Assembly (NCBI RefSeq): GCF_016786305.1
Contig: NZ_JADWYV010000009.1
Strand: one strand, 5' to 3'
Source of the DNA: Pseudofrankia nepalensis
GTDB taxonomy: Bacteria; Actinomycetota; Actinomycetes; Frankiales; Frankiaceae
DNA length: 64,000 nt
Part shown: positions 1 through 8,574 of the stretch, piece after piece
How positions within the stretch are numbered: the stretch's first letter is position 1
Layout: each line of letters opens with the position of its first letter
The notes under the pieces: generated by a model
Told to the model about the DNA's origin: nothing
The model's input: only the letters and a program-made list of their open reading frames with translations
The model's database searches: none
Made by a program: the position numbers and the translations under genes

Positions 1-606
1 GGCCGGGACCCTGGCCGGCGCCCGAGTCCCCGCGCGCGAGCCGCCGAGGAACTGACGATCACGCCACGCGAAGCCGTCGTCCTGGCAGCACTCGCCGAAG
101 GGCTGACCGCCGGCGCGACCGCGCGTCGGCTGGCGATCTCCGAACGGACCGTCGGCAAGCACCTGGAAAGGCTGTACCGCAAGCTCGGGGTGACCGACCG
201 GCTCACGGCCGTCCTGCGCGCCCAGCGACTCGGTCTGCTCCCGCCACCCGCGCCGGGCGGCGGTCTCGTCGCCGCCGACGGCCGCCTCCTCCACCCGGCA
301 GGCAAGGATGTCCCCCCGGCTCCCGGTGGGCAGGCGGACGACGAAGCGCGGCCGGCCGCCGGCGCGCGCGCACCGGCGATGGCGGAGGGGGCCGCGGCCC
401 CGCCAGGCCGCGGCCTGGCCTGCGCGGAGTGCGGTGACCTCGTCCAGGTGGCAGCGACGGGGCGGCGGCGCCAGTACTGCTCGCGCGTATGCCAGCAGAG
501 CGCGTACCGCCGCCGCAGGGCTCCTCCACCAATCGTGGTCGCGACGACGCGCGAACACGGCTCCGACCAGCGGCCCTGGAGCCGCCCACTGGGTGTCGCC
601 GGCTAG
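1..606 (+). CDS. LuxR-family regulator with C-terminal zinc ribbon (5' truncated by window edge)
   Basis: Only the last 201 residues are in the window. Residues about 16-78 form a LuxR/GerE-type helix-turn-helix (LTITPREAVVL, then AISERTVGKHLERLYRKLGV), which binds DNA as a transcription regulator. An Ala/Pro-rich linker follows, then a small zinc ribbon with Cys at 141, 144, 160 and 164 and a basic YRRRR tail. Such Zn tails are known from other actinobacterial proteins. The HTH and the LLPPPAPGGG segment closely match the regulator at 6820-7788, so the two are paralogues. The sensing domain lies outside the window, so the signal is unknown. The gene reads toward the P450 gene 145 nt downstream and might regulate it. 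Confidence 0.85.
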   Translation, partial: GRDPGRRPSPRARAAEELTITPREAVVLAALAEGLTAGATARRLAISERTVGKHLERLYRKLGVTDRLTAVLRAQRLGLLPPPAPGGGLVAADGRLLHPAGKDVPPAPGGQADDEARPAAGARAPAMAEGAAAPPGRGLACAECGDLVQVAATGRRRQYCSRVCQQSAYRRRRAPPPIVVATTREHGSDQRPWSRPLGVAG

Positions 607-750
607 ACGACGCTGTCCCCGCGAGCGCCGCGGTGGCGGCGGTCGTCTTTGAGTAGCCACTGCTCACGACCGGAGGCTCGGGAACCCGTTGACTGGCGCG
701 GCACGTGCCGGCCGGTCGGGCCGGAGCTGGTTCCAGACGAAGGGCAGCCG

Positions 751-1995
751 ATGACCACCCAGGACACCTGGACCGAGCAGCCGCGGCACGACCTGAGCAC
801 CTTCAACGCGTTCGGGCCGGACATCGCGGATGCCTACTCCTACTTCGAGCAGGCCCGGCGGACCGAGCCGGTGTTCTTCTCCGCGGCGATGGGATCATGG
901 TGTGTGACCCGCCACGACGACATCAGGGCGGTCACGGCCGATCCGGAGACCTTCTCCTCCGCCGAGCCCGTTCCCCGGCCGACCACCCTGCCACCGGAGG
1001 CGCAACGCGCGTCCGACTACCTGTGGGAGAACTCGAGCCTGCTGACGCTCGACCCCCCGCGGCACCGGCCGATCCGGCGCGTCGTGCATGAGGGCATCAG
1101 CCCGCGCATGATCTCCGCGCTGGAGCCGGCCATTCGGGAGGTCATCGCCCGGCACGTGGCCGCGCTGCCGGACACGCGGTTCGACCTCGTCGGGCAGTTC
1201 GCGGATCCCGCCCTACTCGCGGTCCTCATGCGGGTGGTGGGCTTCCCCGAGCAGATCCGTGACGAGCTGCGGACCTGGCTCCAGGACGCGACCGTGATCC
1301 TCGTCGGCCACGCGTTCGTCGACCCCGCGACGCTGTCGCAGGTCGGCGCCCGGCTGATGACGGGCTTCGGGCGCATCGAGGGCATCCTCGCCGAGCGTCG
1401 ATCCGACCCCCGTGACGATCTCCTGACCTTCATGGCCACCCGCGAGGTGGAGGGGACCCGGCTGACCCCGGGCCAGGCCGCGAACAACGCCCTCGGTCTC
1501 GTCCTCGCCGGCTGGGAGACCACGGCGAACGCGCTGGCGAACATCATCCTGGCGTTGCTGCGCGAGCCCGCCCTCTGGTCGGCGGTGGCGCGCCGCGAGG
1601 TCGCCCTGGACCGTCTGGTCGCCGAAGGGCTCCGTTACGACAGTCCCACCATGGGCGTCGTCCGCATCGCGACTCGTGCCGTGACACTCGCCGGGGTCGA
1701 CATCCGCGCGGGCGAGCGGGTCGTCGTGCTCTTCCCGTCGGGCAACCACGACCCCGAGCATGTCCCGTCCCCGGCGGAGTTCCGACTCGACCGTGCCGAG
1801 GCGCCGCGTCTGGTCTTCGGCCACGGAATCCACATCTGCGTGGGCGCCCCGCTGGCCAGGCTCATCCTCGGCATCGCCCTCGAGCTGCTCACCGAGCGCT
1901 TCCCGAACGCGCGCCTGGAATCCGATGAGCCGCCCGCGTACAAGCCGATCGCGCTGTCCAGGGGCCCGGCCGCGCTCTGGCTCCTCGGCGGGTGA
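751..1995 (+). CDS. Cytochrome P450 (bacterial class I)
   Basis: A 414-residue soluble P450, a normal size for a bacterial class I enzyme, expected to be a cytoplasmic haem monooxygenase needing ferredoxin and a reductase. The I-helix oxygen-activation motif AGWETT is at residues 253-258, the K-helix ExxR at 292-295, and the haem-binding loop FGHGIHICVGAPLA has its thiolate Cys at residue 363. The ATG at 751 is chosen because a purine-rich site (ACGAAGGG) lies upstream; the frame is open to 649 but without a good site. No ferredoxin gene is adjacent. The substrate cannot be read from the sequence. It converges on the protease gene, with a hairpin between them. Confidence 0.93.
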   Translation: MTTQDTWTEQPRHDLSTFNAFGPDIADAYSYFEQARRTEPVFFSAAMGSWCVTRHDDIRAVTADPETFSSAEPVPRPTTLPPEAQRASDYLWENSSLLTLDPPRHRPIRRVVHEGISPRMISALEPAIREVIARHVAALPDTRFDLVGQFADPALLAVLMRVVGFPEQIRDELRTWLQDATVILVGHAFVDPATLSQVGARLMTGFGRIEGILAERRSDPRDDLLTFMATREVEGTRLTPGQAANNALGLVLAGWETTANALANIILALLREPALWSAVARREVALDRLVAEGLRYDSPTMGVVRIATRAVTLAGVDIRAGERVVVLFPSGNHDPEHVPSPAEFRLDRAEAPRLVFGHGIHICVGAPLARLILGIALELLTERFPNARLESDEPPAYKPIALSRGPAALWLLGG

Positions 1996-2028
1996 CGGCG
2001 ACCGCCGCGGACCGAACGGGAATGGTGA

Positions 2029-2047
2029 CCCACCGGGGCACGGTGGG
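2029..2047. terminator. Hairpin between convergent P450 and protease genes
   Basis: Perfect inverted repeat CCCACCG / CGGTGGG with a 5-nt loop, 34 nt after the P450 stop and 125 nt beyond the stop of the oppositely oriented protease gene. No T-tract follows. A likely bidirectional terminator of the G+C-rich actinobacterial kind. Confidence 0.5.
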
Positions 2048-2171
2048 CCACCGCTCACACGAATGCGCCACGCCGTCATCACCGGCCCGATCACGTACCT
2101 CGGAACGAGCAGCCGATGGAACCGAGCTGGTGGCGATCGCGCCGATTCTCTGGGCCGCCGGCCGCGACGCC

Positions 2172-3146
2172 TCAGTGGACGCTGAGGCCGTATTCGTCGT
2201 ACTCCGCCAGCGCCGAGACGACCGGCGCGTACAGGGTGAAGCTCTTCTTGTTTCCGGGCGCGGAGCAGTCGAGGGTCATCGGCCCGTTGGAGATAACGCC
2301 GACCGCCTGCTCGACGGCGCCCCCGACGTTCGTCCGCAGCGGCCCCCCGCTGTCACCCGGCTGGCCGCAGATGTTGGTCATGATCTGTCCCTTCCGGAGG
2401 CCGCCGGCGATGCTCGCTGAACTGACGTTCACAGCGGTCACCTTGCCCGCACGGACGCCGCTGACACCACCGTGGTGCGCGACCGGCAGGCCGAGCAGGA
2501 CCTGCATCATCGACGGAACGGGCGGCAGCACGCCGGCCACGTCCACGGCGCCGACGGTGCCCGGTTGCGCCACCGCCGGGTTCGCGTGAGCCATCAGGCC
2601 GTAGTCCCGCATGGTGTTCGACTTCACCGGGAGCCCGACGACGGTCGACAACGCCGCGTCGGTGTACGCGGCGGCCCCGGAACTCGGGTCGACGCAGTGC
2701 CCCGCGGTCAGGAAGTACTGGTTCCACGAACCGGTCAGGTTGAATCCCAGCGTGCACCGGCCGGCGGCCAGGTAGACGGGGTCGCCGCCGGCGACGTAGT
2801 CGACCAGGCGGCTGTCCATGCGCTCGACCGTGATGGCCGCCGCGGCGCTTCCCGCCCGCTCCCGGATTCTCGCGACGTCGCCGTCACCGACCGAGGGGTC
2901 GACGACCAGCGTGACGACGGCCCGCGCGTCGTCCACGTACCACACCGTTCCCGGTATTCGGGCGGACTCGATCGCCTCGTTGGCGGCAGCGAGCTCGCCC
3001 GGGCTGTGGCCGGCGGCGGCCACTCCGGCATCACCGCCTCCCACCAACGCGGCGGCCGTCAGCGCGGCCGCGGCTGTCAGACGTCGTCCCGCCCAGCTGG
3101 CACCCAAGGAACTCACCCCTCGTCGCGGCGTTTCTCGGAAGGTCAT
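2172..3146 (-). CDS. Secreted S1-family serine protease (streptogrisin/alpha-lytic-like)
   Basis: A 324-residue chymotrypsin-fold protease. The N-terminus has a basic stretch (ETPRRG, GRR) followed by an Ala/Leu-rich core typical of a secretion signal, then an about 90-residue region that resembles a propeptide. The catalytic triad is visible: His150 in TAGHC, Asp181 in RDYGLM and Ser266 in GQPGDSGGP. Paired cysteines flank the His (141/151) and precede the Ser (260), as in streptogrisins. The ATG at 3146 gives a normal signal peptide; an in-frame ATG at 3218 would add 24 residues. An 8-bp inverted repeat lies directly upstream. It is expected to be exported as a zymogen and to mature outside the cell; the substrate is unknown. 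Confidence 0.9.
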   Translation of the reverse strand: MTFRETPRRGVSSLGASWAGRRLTAAAALTAAALVGGGDAGVAAAGHSPGELAAANEAIESARIPGTVWYVDDARAVVTLVVDPSVGDGDVARIRERAGSAAAAITVERMDSRLVDYVAGGDPVYLAAGRCTLGFNLTGSWNQYFLTAGHCVDPSSGAAAYTDAALSTVVGLPVKSNTMRDYGLMAHANPAVAQPGTVGAVDVAGVLPPVPSMMQVLLGLPVAHHGGVSGVRAGKVTAVNVSSASIAGGLRKGQIMTNICGQPGDSGGPLRTNVGGAVEQAVGVISNGPMTLDCSAPGNKKSFTLYAPVVSALAEYDEYGLSVH

Positions 3147-3156
3147 TTCGCGCGAC

Positions 3157-3184
3157 CATGTGAGGATTCGCGCGAACTCACATG
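3157..3184. promoter_or_regulatory. Inverted repeat upstream of secreted protease (candidate operator)
   Basis: CATGTGAG and CTCACATG arms, perfectly complementary, separated by 12 nt, ending 11 nt from the protease start codon. The position suits repressor binding or a 5'-UTR structure. If the protease really starts at 3218 the repeat would lie inside coding sequence. Confidence 0.35.
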
Positions 3185-3241
3185 GGCGGTGGCTACTCGA
3201 TCCGTTCAGTTCGCGCATGACGGCACGGCTTCCGGGACGGC

Positions 3242-4009
3242 TCACCGCGCCGGGTGGCCCACGGGCTCTCGGCCGGGCCGGTGCGTGGCCCGGGCGGCGT
3301 CTCGCACGAGGGCGGCGCGCTCGTCGTAGCGCCCGCCGCCGGCGGCCAGGCACTCCTCGATCTTCTTGTCGATCCGGTCGAAGAGATCTTCGAAACGCGC
3401 GTAGCAGCGGTCCACCGCGCTCCGGCACCGAGCCTCGGCCGACGGGGAGAGCTCGATCGCGTCGAGCATCTCCCGCGTGTCGAGATCCCGCAGCTCGTGG
3501 TCCTTCTCGACCTCGGAGTGGTTCGTCGCGAAGTATCGGAGCGCACGTTCGACACCGGCACCCTGAAAGTACGGGACAATCCGCTCCAGAAATATCTCAC
3601 TGACGGACTCGATGGCGAGTACGACCACGGTGCGCTCGACGTCGTCCTCCGCCAGAATGAGGTCGGAGAGCAGTCCGTAGGTCATCTCGCGGGCGGCCCA
3701 GTGCTCCTCGCCGAACAGGATGCGCAGGTCCGGCAACGATCCGTCGATCAGCTCCAGATCACGCAGGAACCAGAGGTCGTGACCGCTGTCCTCACGGACG
3801 TGCTGGCGCGCCATGGCCTGGAAACGAGGCTCCGTCATCATCCCGGCGTTCAGTCGCAGCGCGTCCTGGAACCCCATCACCCAGAACGTCAGCAGAGTGG
3901 GGAAGGGAAGGATCTCGGACAGGGGCGCCGGTCGTTCCAGGCGAACGAAGAACGGATGGCCACCAAAGCGCCACTGGTGCTCGACAATATAGTCGTGGAT
4001 CTTCTTCAT
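3242..4009 (-). CDS. Heme-oxygenase-like putative diiron oxidase/oxygenase
   Basis: A 255-residue, largely helical protein resembling the heme-oxygenase-like iron-containing redox enzymes (UndA/BesC/SznF-type superfamily). Candidate metal ligands cluster as expected: ExxxH and DxxH at residues 73-77 (EDSGH), E134/E138 in the next helix, H164, and the D170-H171 pair. Members cleave or oxidise small substrates using O2 and two irons; the substrate here is unknown. A strong ribosome site (GAGGAAAG) is 5 nt before the ATG. It starts 12 nt after the nucleotidyltransferase stop, so the two are almost certainly one operon. It could instead be a non-catalytic member, since a helical fold alone does not prove activity. 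Confidence 0.65.
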   Translation of the reverse strand: MKKIHDYIVEHQWRFGGHPFFVRLERPAPLSEILPFPTLLTFWVMGFQDALRLNAGMMTEPRFQAMARQHVREDSGHDLWFLRDLELIDGSLPDLRILFGEEHWAAREMTYGLLSDLILAEDDVERTVVVLAIESVSEIFLERIVPYFQGAGVERALRYFATNHSEVEKDHELRDLDTREMLDAIELSPSAEARCRSAVDRCYARFEDLFDRIDKKIEECLAAGGGRYDERAALVRDAARATHRPGREPVGHPAR

Positions 4010-4021
4010 CTGCTTTCCTCC

Positions 4022-4834
4022 TCATTTGCCGCACGAGTGGTGAGCGCCTTGCGTCGCGCGCCCGGGGACGGGTAGACGCCGGCCCCAGTCGGCGAGCCGA
4101 TCAGAGAGGCCGTGCTCGCCGAGAACCGAGAGGCGCGGCCGGTAGTCGTCGATGAACTCCCGGTACAGCGCCGGAAGGTGCTCCGCCACCGCCCGCGCCG
4201 CCGGTTCGGGTTCGCAGCCCTCGGTCCGCCACCGAATCGCCGAGGCCACCAGCTCGGCGGCGGGCCGGTTCCCGGCGATGTACCAGTCGGCCGCGGCCTC
4301 GTTGCGCCCGACGTGACCCGTCGCCGCCGTGTACAGGAACCGCGCCGGGAAAAGGCAGAACTTGGTCAGGTCCCGGACTCCGCGACGAACCAGCGCGCTC
4401 GCGTCGGCGAGTTCCGCCGACGCGAGCCTGCTCACGGCCAGCGCCGCCGCCTGCGTCACCAGGGCCGCGTGGGGCGGGGTCGCCGCGCCGTCCCTCGTGT
4501 CCAGCCCGTGGAGAAGCCTGCCGTACTGAAGGAGGTCGAGCGTGTCCAGCGCGGGAAGTCGGCCGCCCGCCCGCTCGCCACGCATGATCGCGGGACTCGC
4601 CCAGAAGACGGACAGCCGACCGGCCAGTCCGCCGGAACTCCGGACAGCGGCCGACAGATCGTCGATCGTCTCACCGTCGGCGTCCGACAGCGGATCCCCG
4701 ATGACGAGGACGAGGTCGACGTCGCTGACGAGAGGCGCGAAACCTCCGTGCGCGAGACTGCCAATCGCATAGGCGCTGAGGAGCCGCGACCCGAACCGTT
4801 CCCGGCCGGCGTCGACAGCCCGGCCGAGCACCAT
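4022..4834 (-). CDS. Nucleotidyltransferase-domain protein (aminoglycoside-NTase-like)
   Basis: About 270 residues. The N-terminus carries the Pol-beta-type nucleotidyltransferase signature: GSLAHGG at residues 25-31, then SDVDLVLVI, where the two Asp (38, 40) would bind Mg2+. The C-terminal two thirds are helical, as in kanamycin/streptomycin adenylyltransferase-like proteins. It would transfer a nucleotide to a small molecule or protein; the acceptor is unknown. The start is ambiguous: ATG 4834 (GAAGG spaced 6 nt) or GTG 4861. It is upstream of and coupled to the heme-oxygenase-like gene, suggesting a shared small-molecule pathway, but no other biosynthetic gene is adjacent. It could also be an antibiotic-resistance-like enzyme. 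Confidence 0.7.
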   Translation of the reverse strand: MVLGRAVDAGRERFGSRLLSAYAIGSLAHGGFAPLVSDVDLVLVIGDPLSDADGETIDDLSAAVRSSGGLAGRLSVFWASPAIMRGERAGGRLPALDTLDLLQYGRLLHGLDTRDGAATPPHAALVTQAAALAVSRLASAELADASALVRRGVRDLTKFCLFPARFLYTAATGHVGRNEAAADWYIAGNRPAAELVASAIRWRTEGCEPEPAARAVAEHLPALYREFIDDYRPRLSVLGEHGLSDRLADWGRRLPVPGRATQGAHHSCGK

Positions 4835-4949
4835 CTCACCTTCGCCGGAAATGACGCTCACCCCTCTGGAGAGGACGCACTGGATCCGGGCCCCACCGGA
4901 CCCCGGTGAGGCCGTTCCACGATCGCTGTCCGGATTCGTTCTCGATGAC

Positions 4950-4974
4950 GGGAGGGGTTCCACGCCCCTCCCGG
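4950..4974 (-). terminator. GC-rich hairpin downstream of secreted-protein gene
   Basis: Perfect 9-bp stem CGGGAGGGG / CCCCTCCCG with a 7-nt loop, 16 nt after the stop of the minus-strand secreted-protein gene and before the nucleotidyltransferase. A likely factor-independent terminator separating the two units. Confidence 0.55.
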
Positions 4975-4990
4975 GCACCCGCCGCGTGAC

Positions 4991-5464
4991 TCAGGTGACG
5001 TCGGGGGCGCTTACCGCGCTGAACTTCTTCAGCTCGCCCAAGGGCGTCCAGTACAGGAACTCGGCCAGCGCGAAGTCCGGCCCGGCCGAGGTGTCCTCCA
5101 CCGCGATCCCCGTGGCGGTCCATTTCTTGAAGCCGACCGTGCCGAGATCCTTCACCGTGCCCCCGTCCGGAGCCAGGCGCAGCTTGACCTCCTGGACAGC
5201 CAGAGGGACGTTGTCCGAGCTGGACAGCAGCAGGAGAGGCGCCTTGGTCCTGTAGTCGAAGGGCACGTCATAGCTCTCGATGCAGACCCGCGTCACGAGC
5301 TGGTGCGGTGACCCGTCCTTCGCCACTGTCTGCAGGGTGTAGAACGGCCCGCAGGACTGCAGGTAGTTCTCCTTCTCCACCGCGTCCGCGGGGGCCGCGA
5401 CGCCGATCAGGGCCGTCGCCGCGGCCGCGATCGCGGCCGGAGCGCACCTCTTCCGGATCCTCAT
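4991..5464 (-). CDS. Small secreted protein, tandem paralogue 1
   Basis: 157 residues with a clear signal peptide: basic MRIRKR, an Ala-rich core, and a likely cleavage after ADA near residue 28. The mature protein of about 130 residues has a Cys near its start (QSCGPFYTLQ) and a second in RVCIESYD, which could form a disulphide once exported, and ends LKKFSAVSAPDVT. I do not recognise a family. It is clearly paralogous to the next gene upstream (5580-6056): both share SCGP, VCIESY, N(N)VPL.V.EV.LRLA and the AEF...LKKF ending. A GGAGGA ribosome site precedes the ATG. A beta-sandwich-like extracellular protein is plausible but only inferred. Confidence 0.8.
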   Translation of the reverse strand: MRIRKRCAPAAIAAAATALIGVAAPADAVEKENYLQSCGPFYTLQTVAKDGSPHQLVTRVCIESYDVPFDYRTKAPLLLLSSSDNVPLAVQEVKLRLAPDGGTVKDLGTVGFKKWTATGIAVEDTSAGPDFALAEFLYWTPLGELKKFSAVSAPDVT

Positions 5465-5579
5465 TCGTCCTCCACAAACTCGTTCCGCCGTCGGGGCGGC
5501 GACACTTCGAGCGTCGTGATTTCCTCGCCCTCCGGTGGCGCGGCCGCTTCTCGGCGACCGGACCAGGGGGCCGAGCCAC

Positions 5580-6056
5580 TCAGGTGAAATCGGGAGGGCT
5601 CACCCCGGCGAACTTCTTCAGCCCGCTCGGAGACGTGTAATAGAACTCGGCCAGCCCGAAGTCCGGTGCGGACGACACGTCTCCACCGGGGTGCCCCCAG
5701 AGTGTCACGCTGCTGACCTCGACCGTGCCGTGGTTCCGCGCCACCGTATCCGTCGCGAGACGCAGCTGAACCTCATGTATCACCAGCGGGACGTTGTTGA
5801 AACTGTAGAGCCTCAGGTACGGCGTCTTCGTCCGGCTAGTGTAGGGCCAGTACCCCGACGTGTAGCTCTCGATGCAAACCGTAGCCTTGAGTGTCTTGGG
5901 CGCCCCGTCCGGCCCCACGACCTGCAGCGAGAACTGCGGCCCGCAGGAGTTCACGAAGTCGCCCTTCTCCACCTCTGCGCTCGCCGGCGCCGCGACGCCG
6001 ACCAGTGCCACCACCGCGCCCACGGCGGCAGCGGCGGCCAGCTTTCCGACCTTCAT
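5580..6056 (-). CDS. Small secreted protein, tandem paralogue 2
   Basis: 158 residues: signal peptide (MKVGK, long Ala/Val core, PASA cleavage site around residue 27), then a mature domain with the same two-cysteine layout as its neighbour (NSCGPQFSLQ and TVCIESYT) and the conserved GLKKFAGVSPPDFT ending. Function unknown. A GGAGGA ribosome site is 4 nt upstream of the ATG. It lies 115 nt upstream of paralogue 1 on the same strand, so the pair arose by tandem duplication and may be co-transcribed. The paralogues differ enough that the duplication is not recent. Confidence 0.8.
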   Translation of the reverse strand: MKVGKLAAAAAVGAVVALVGVAAPASAEVEKGDFVNSCGPQFSLQVVGPDGAPKTLKATVCIESYTSGYWPYTSRTKTPYLRLYSFNNVPLVIHEVQLRLATDTVARNHGTVEVSSVTLWGHPGGDVSSAPDFGLAEFYYTSPSGLKKFAGVSPPDFT

Positions 6057-6819
6057 CAGATCCTCCGATGGTTGAGTTCACCCGAGCGAACAGCCGGGCT
6101 TGACGGCCTGTCCTCCCACGAATGTCCCGTCCCGCCGGCATCTCCGGCCTGGGCAGGTACGAGGAGGATCATCGAGTGGCTCGTCGAGATGGTTGCGAAC
6201 ACGAACGATCCGGCCAGCGGCCGGTGGGACGGTGCCATTTACTCCTGCCTTGCTGGGAAACCACGACGGAACCGGAAGGCGGAAGCGGACTTCCACAGCC
6301 GGCCGCCTTGACAGGAAACCGCGAGCGGCCGCTGGGGCGCTTGAGCAGACGCTACTCATTCGACGCACAGGCGACCTCGCGTGGCGGTCCGGCTCGCCGC
6401 GGGCGGATTAGGTAGCCGCTACTCTTGATTCCTTCATCAAACGGGCCACCGGGATCAGGCCCGTCGGAGACCTCGAGGAAGGGCCTCCTCGCCGCTCCCC
6501 GGCGGCGCTGTCCCGGGACTGGCCCCGGGCACCGGCCGGATGGGTAGGTCGTCCCTGACACAGGACGATCAGGTTGTCCGGATCGGCCTGTTGGGTCGTC
6601 ATCCCGCCGTGCCCGATGAGACGCTGGCCCGTCCCGGCCTCGGCGGGTGACGCCCGCACCGGCCCTGGCGGCCCTCGACGCCGCTCCGGATCCCCTGGCC
6701 GGCGGCGTTCTGCTGGTCACATCACGGACAGTGGCCCGTCTCGTCCCGGGAGATGCGGTAGGAGAGGTAACGGACGCACAGGGCGGTCTTCCACTCGACC
6801 ACGTCACGGGGGTGTCGTA
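6057..6819. other. Intergenic region, no gene seen
   Basis: A 760-bp divergent intergenic region between the secreted paralogues (minus) and the LuxR gene (plus). Short open frames on both strands have no recognisable composition or motifs. It presumably holds both promoters; I cannot place them confidently. Confidence 0.5.
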
Positions 6820-7788
6820 GTGCCGCAGCTCCCTGCCCAGGCCTGGGACCAGATGCTGCAGCTGGCAGTGGAGATCTTCGCGGCTCCGGAGCCTGGCGAC
6901 GTGTGGCGCATCGTGTGCGAGCAGGCCAGCGGATCGCTGTTCCACGCCGACGTCGCCGGTGTGATCGAGATGGACATACCCCGGCGAGTCGGCATGGTCG
7001 TCAACATGGCACCCGGTCCCGCCACGTGGCCCCAGGGTTCCCTGTTACACGACGACCTGATCCGCGACCATCCCTTCAGCACCTACGTCTTCGCCAACGG
7101 CGTGCCTCCGCTCATGAAGGTGACCGATCTGGTGTCGCCCCCGGAGTGGCGACGGACCGCCTCCCACGCCTTCATGCGGGAGACGCTGGGCGCCCAGCAC
7201 CATCTGAACGTGCCGTTCACCGGCGGCCCGCTGTCGCTCGGCATTTCGATCATGCGTTCGGACGGAGACTTCGGCGAGCAGGAGATGGCGCTCGCCCACC
7301 GGCTCGCGCCGCTGCTGGAGAGCGTGGCCGGCCACGTGCGTCAGCTCGCCCGCTGGAACGGCGAGCCCTCGTCACCGCTTCGCGCGCTCCGGGCCGAGGT
7401 CGCCGCCGAGCTGACGATCACGCCCCGGGAGGCCGTGGTCCTCGCCGCCATCGCCGAAGGGCTCACGGCCTCGGCGATCGCGCGCCGACTCGCGATCTCC
7501 GAACGCACGGTCGGCAAGCACCAGGAACGGCTCTACCGCAAGCTCGGCGTCACCGACCGCCTCGCGGCCGTCCTGCGCGCCCAGCACATGGGTCTGTTGC
7601 CTCCGCCCACTCCCGGCGGCGGCCTGACCAGGGTCAAACAGGGGCCCGCCTCGTCCGGGAACGACCGCCAGACGCCAGGTGAGGAATCCCTCGAGACGGG
7701 AGACGGACGTGGTGGCCACCGGCCGGCCGGACGACTTCCACGTTCGCGCGCCGACACGGTTCGTCAGACGGTTCGCACACGTCCGTGA
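6820..7788 (+). CDS. LuxR-family transcriptional regulator
   Basis: 322 residues. The N-terminal about 180 residues look like a ligand-sensing (GAF/PAS-like) domain without conserved catalytic residues. A LuxR helix-turn-helix occupies residues about 197-260 (LTITPREAVVLAAIAEGL, then AISERTVGKH). The tail is Gly/Pro/Arg-rich and lacks the Zn ribbon found in the paralogue at 1-606. GTG 6820 is preferred because a GGGGGT site sits 8 nt upstream; longer frames upstream have low-quality sequence. Its stop overlaps the start of the PucR-like gene (GTGA), so the two are translated together. The inducing signal is unknown. Confidence 0.8.
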   Translation: MPQLPAQAWDQMLQLAVEIFAAPEPGDVWRIVCEQASGSLFHADVAGVIEMDIPRRVGMVVNMAPGPATWPQGSLLHDDLIRDHPFSTYVFANGVPPLMKVTDLVSPPEWRRTASHAFMRETLGAQHHLNVPFTGGPLSLGISIMRSDGDFGEQEMALAHRLAPLLESVAGHVRQLARWNGEPSSPLRALRAEVAAELTITPREAVVLAAIAEGLTASAIARRLAISERTVGKHQERLYRKLGVTDRLAAVLRAQHMGLLPPPTPGGGLTRVKQGPASSGNDRQTPGEESLETGDGRGGHRPAGRLPRSRADTVRQTVRTRP

Positions 7789-8531
7789 CGCGTCTGCTGC
7801 GCCGCCGCGGCAGCATCGACACCGAACGCACCCGCCGGGCCGGCGTCCTGCTGGCCCTCCTGGACGGGAAGCTGGACCGCCAAACCGCCGCGGCCGCGCT
7901 GTCCCTGTCGGACTCCGACCCGGTGGTGCTAGCCACCGCCCGCCCGACCTCCGACGACGCCCGCGAGTCCGACGCCGCCCGCGTCGTCGACTTGGTCGCG
8001 CTGCACGATGAGTACTGGCATCCCGGCGCGGCCGCCGCGCTGGAGGCCGGTGAGGTGCACCTGCTGCTGCCGGTCGCCACGCACGGCCACGTCGAGGAGC
8101 GGCTGGCGGACCGGCTGCGCAAACTCGGCGCCGACCTGGTCACCGCCGCCCGCCGGTCGACCAGGGTCGCCCTGACGGTCGGCTTCGGCCCGGCGGTGCC
8201 GGGACTCGCGCAGGCGGCGCGCTCACGGCACCTGGCCGTCCAGGTCCTCGACGTGCTGCGCGGCGACCCGGATCGTCACGGACCGGTGGCGACTCTCGGT
8301 GACGTGCGGGCCGAGGTGGTGCTCGCCGCGCTGCTGGAAGGCGAACCGTTCGACGACGAGGACCCGCGGCTGACACAGGTCCGGGCGATACTGGCGCACG
8401 ACGCGGCGCAGGGCAGCGAGTACGCCCAGACGCTGCTCACCTACCTCGGCACGTTCGGCGACATCGTCGCGACCGCCCAACAGCCGCGGTCCCGCCAACG
8501 GCGCCCCCAGCCGTCGCCATCACGGCGTTGA
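7785..8531 (+). pseudogene. PucR-type regulator lacking its C-terminal HTH (likely decayed)
   Basis: 248 residues matching the middle of PucR/CdaR-family regulators: a GGDEF-like region beginning LLALLDGKLDRQTAAAALSL, then the helical segment leading into the DNA-binding part (LLTYLGTFGDIVATAQQ). In intact proteins this last motif is followed at once by the HxNTLRYR recognition helix; here it runs into Arg/Pro/Ser-rich sequence and stops, and the other two frames do not restore the helix. The N-terminal sensing domain is also missing. Translation is coupled to the LuxR gene by a GTGA overlap. It may be a remnant, or a truncated partner that acts without binding DNA. Confidence 0.6.
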
Positions 8532-8541
8532 CCAGCCCGGA

Positions 8542-8574
8542 CATCGACGTCGCGGAGCGACCGGGACGTCGATG
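8542..8574 (+). terminator. Hairpin after the luxR/pucR-like unit
   Basis: Perfect 10-bp stem CATCGACGTC / GACGTCGATG with a 13-nt loop, beginning 11 nt after the stop. No T-tract. It probably terminates the unit before the eCIS cluster. Confidence 0.5.
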
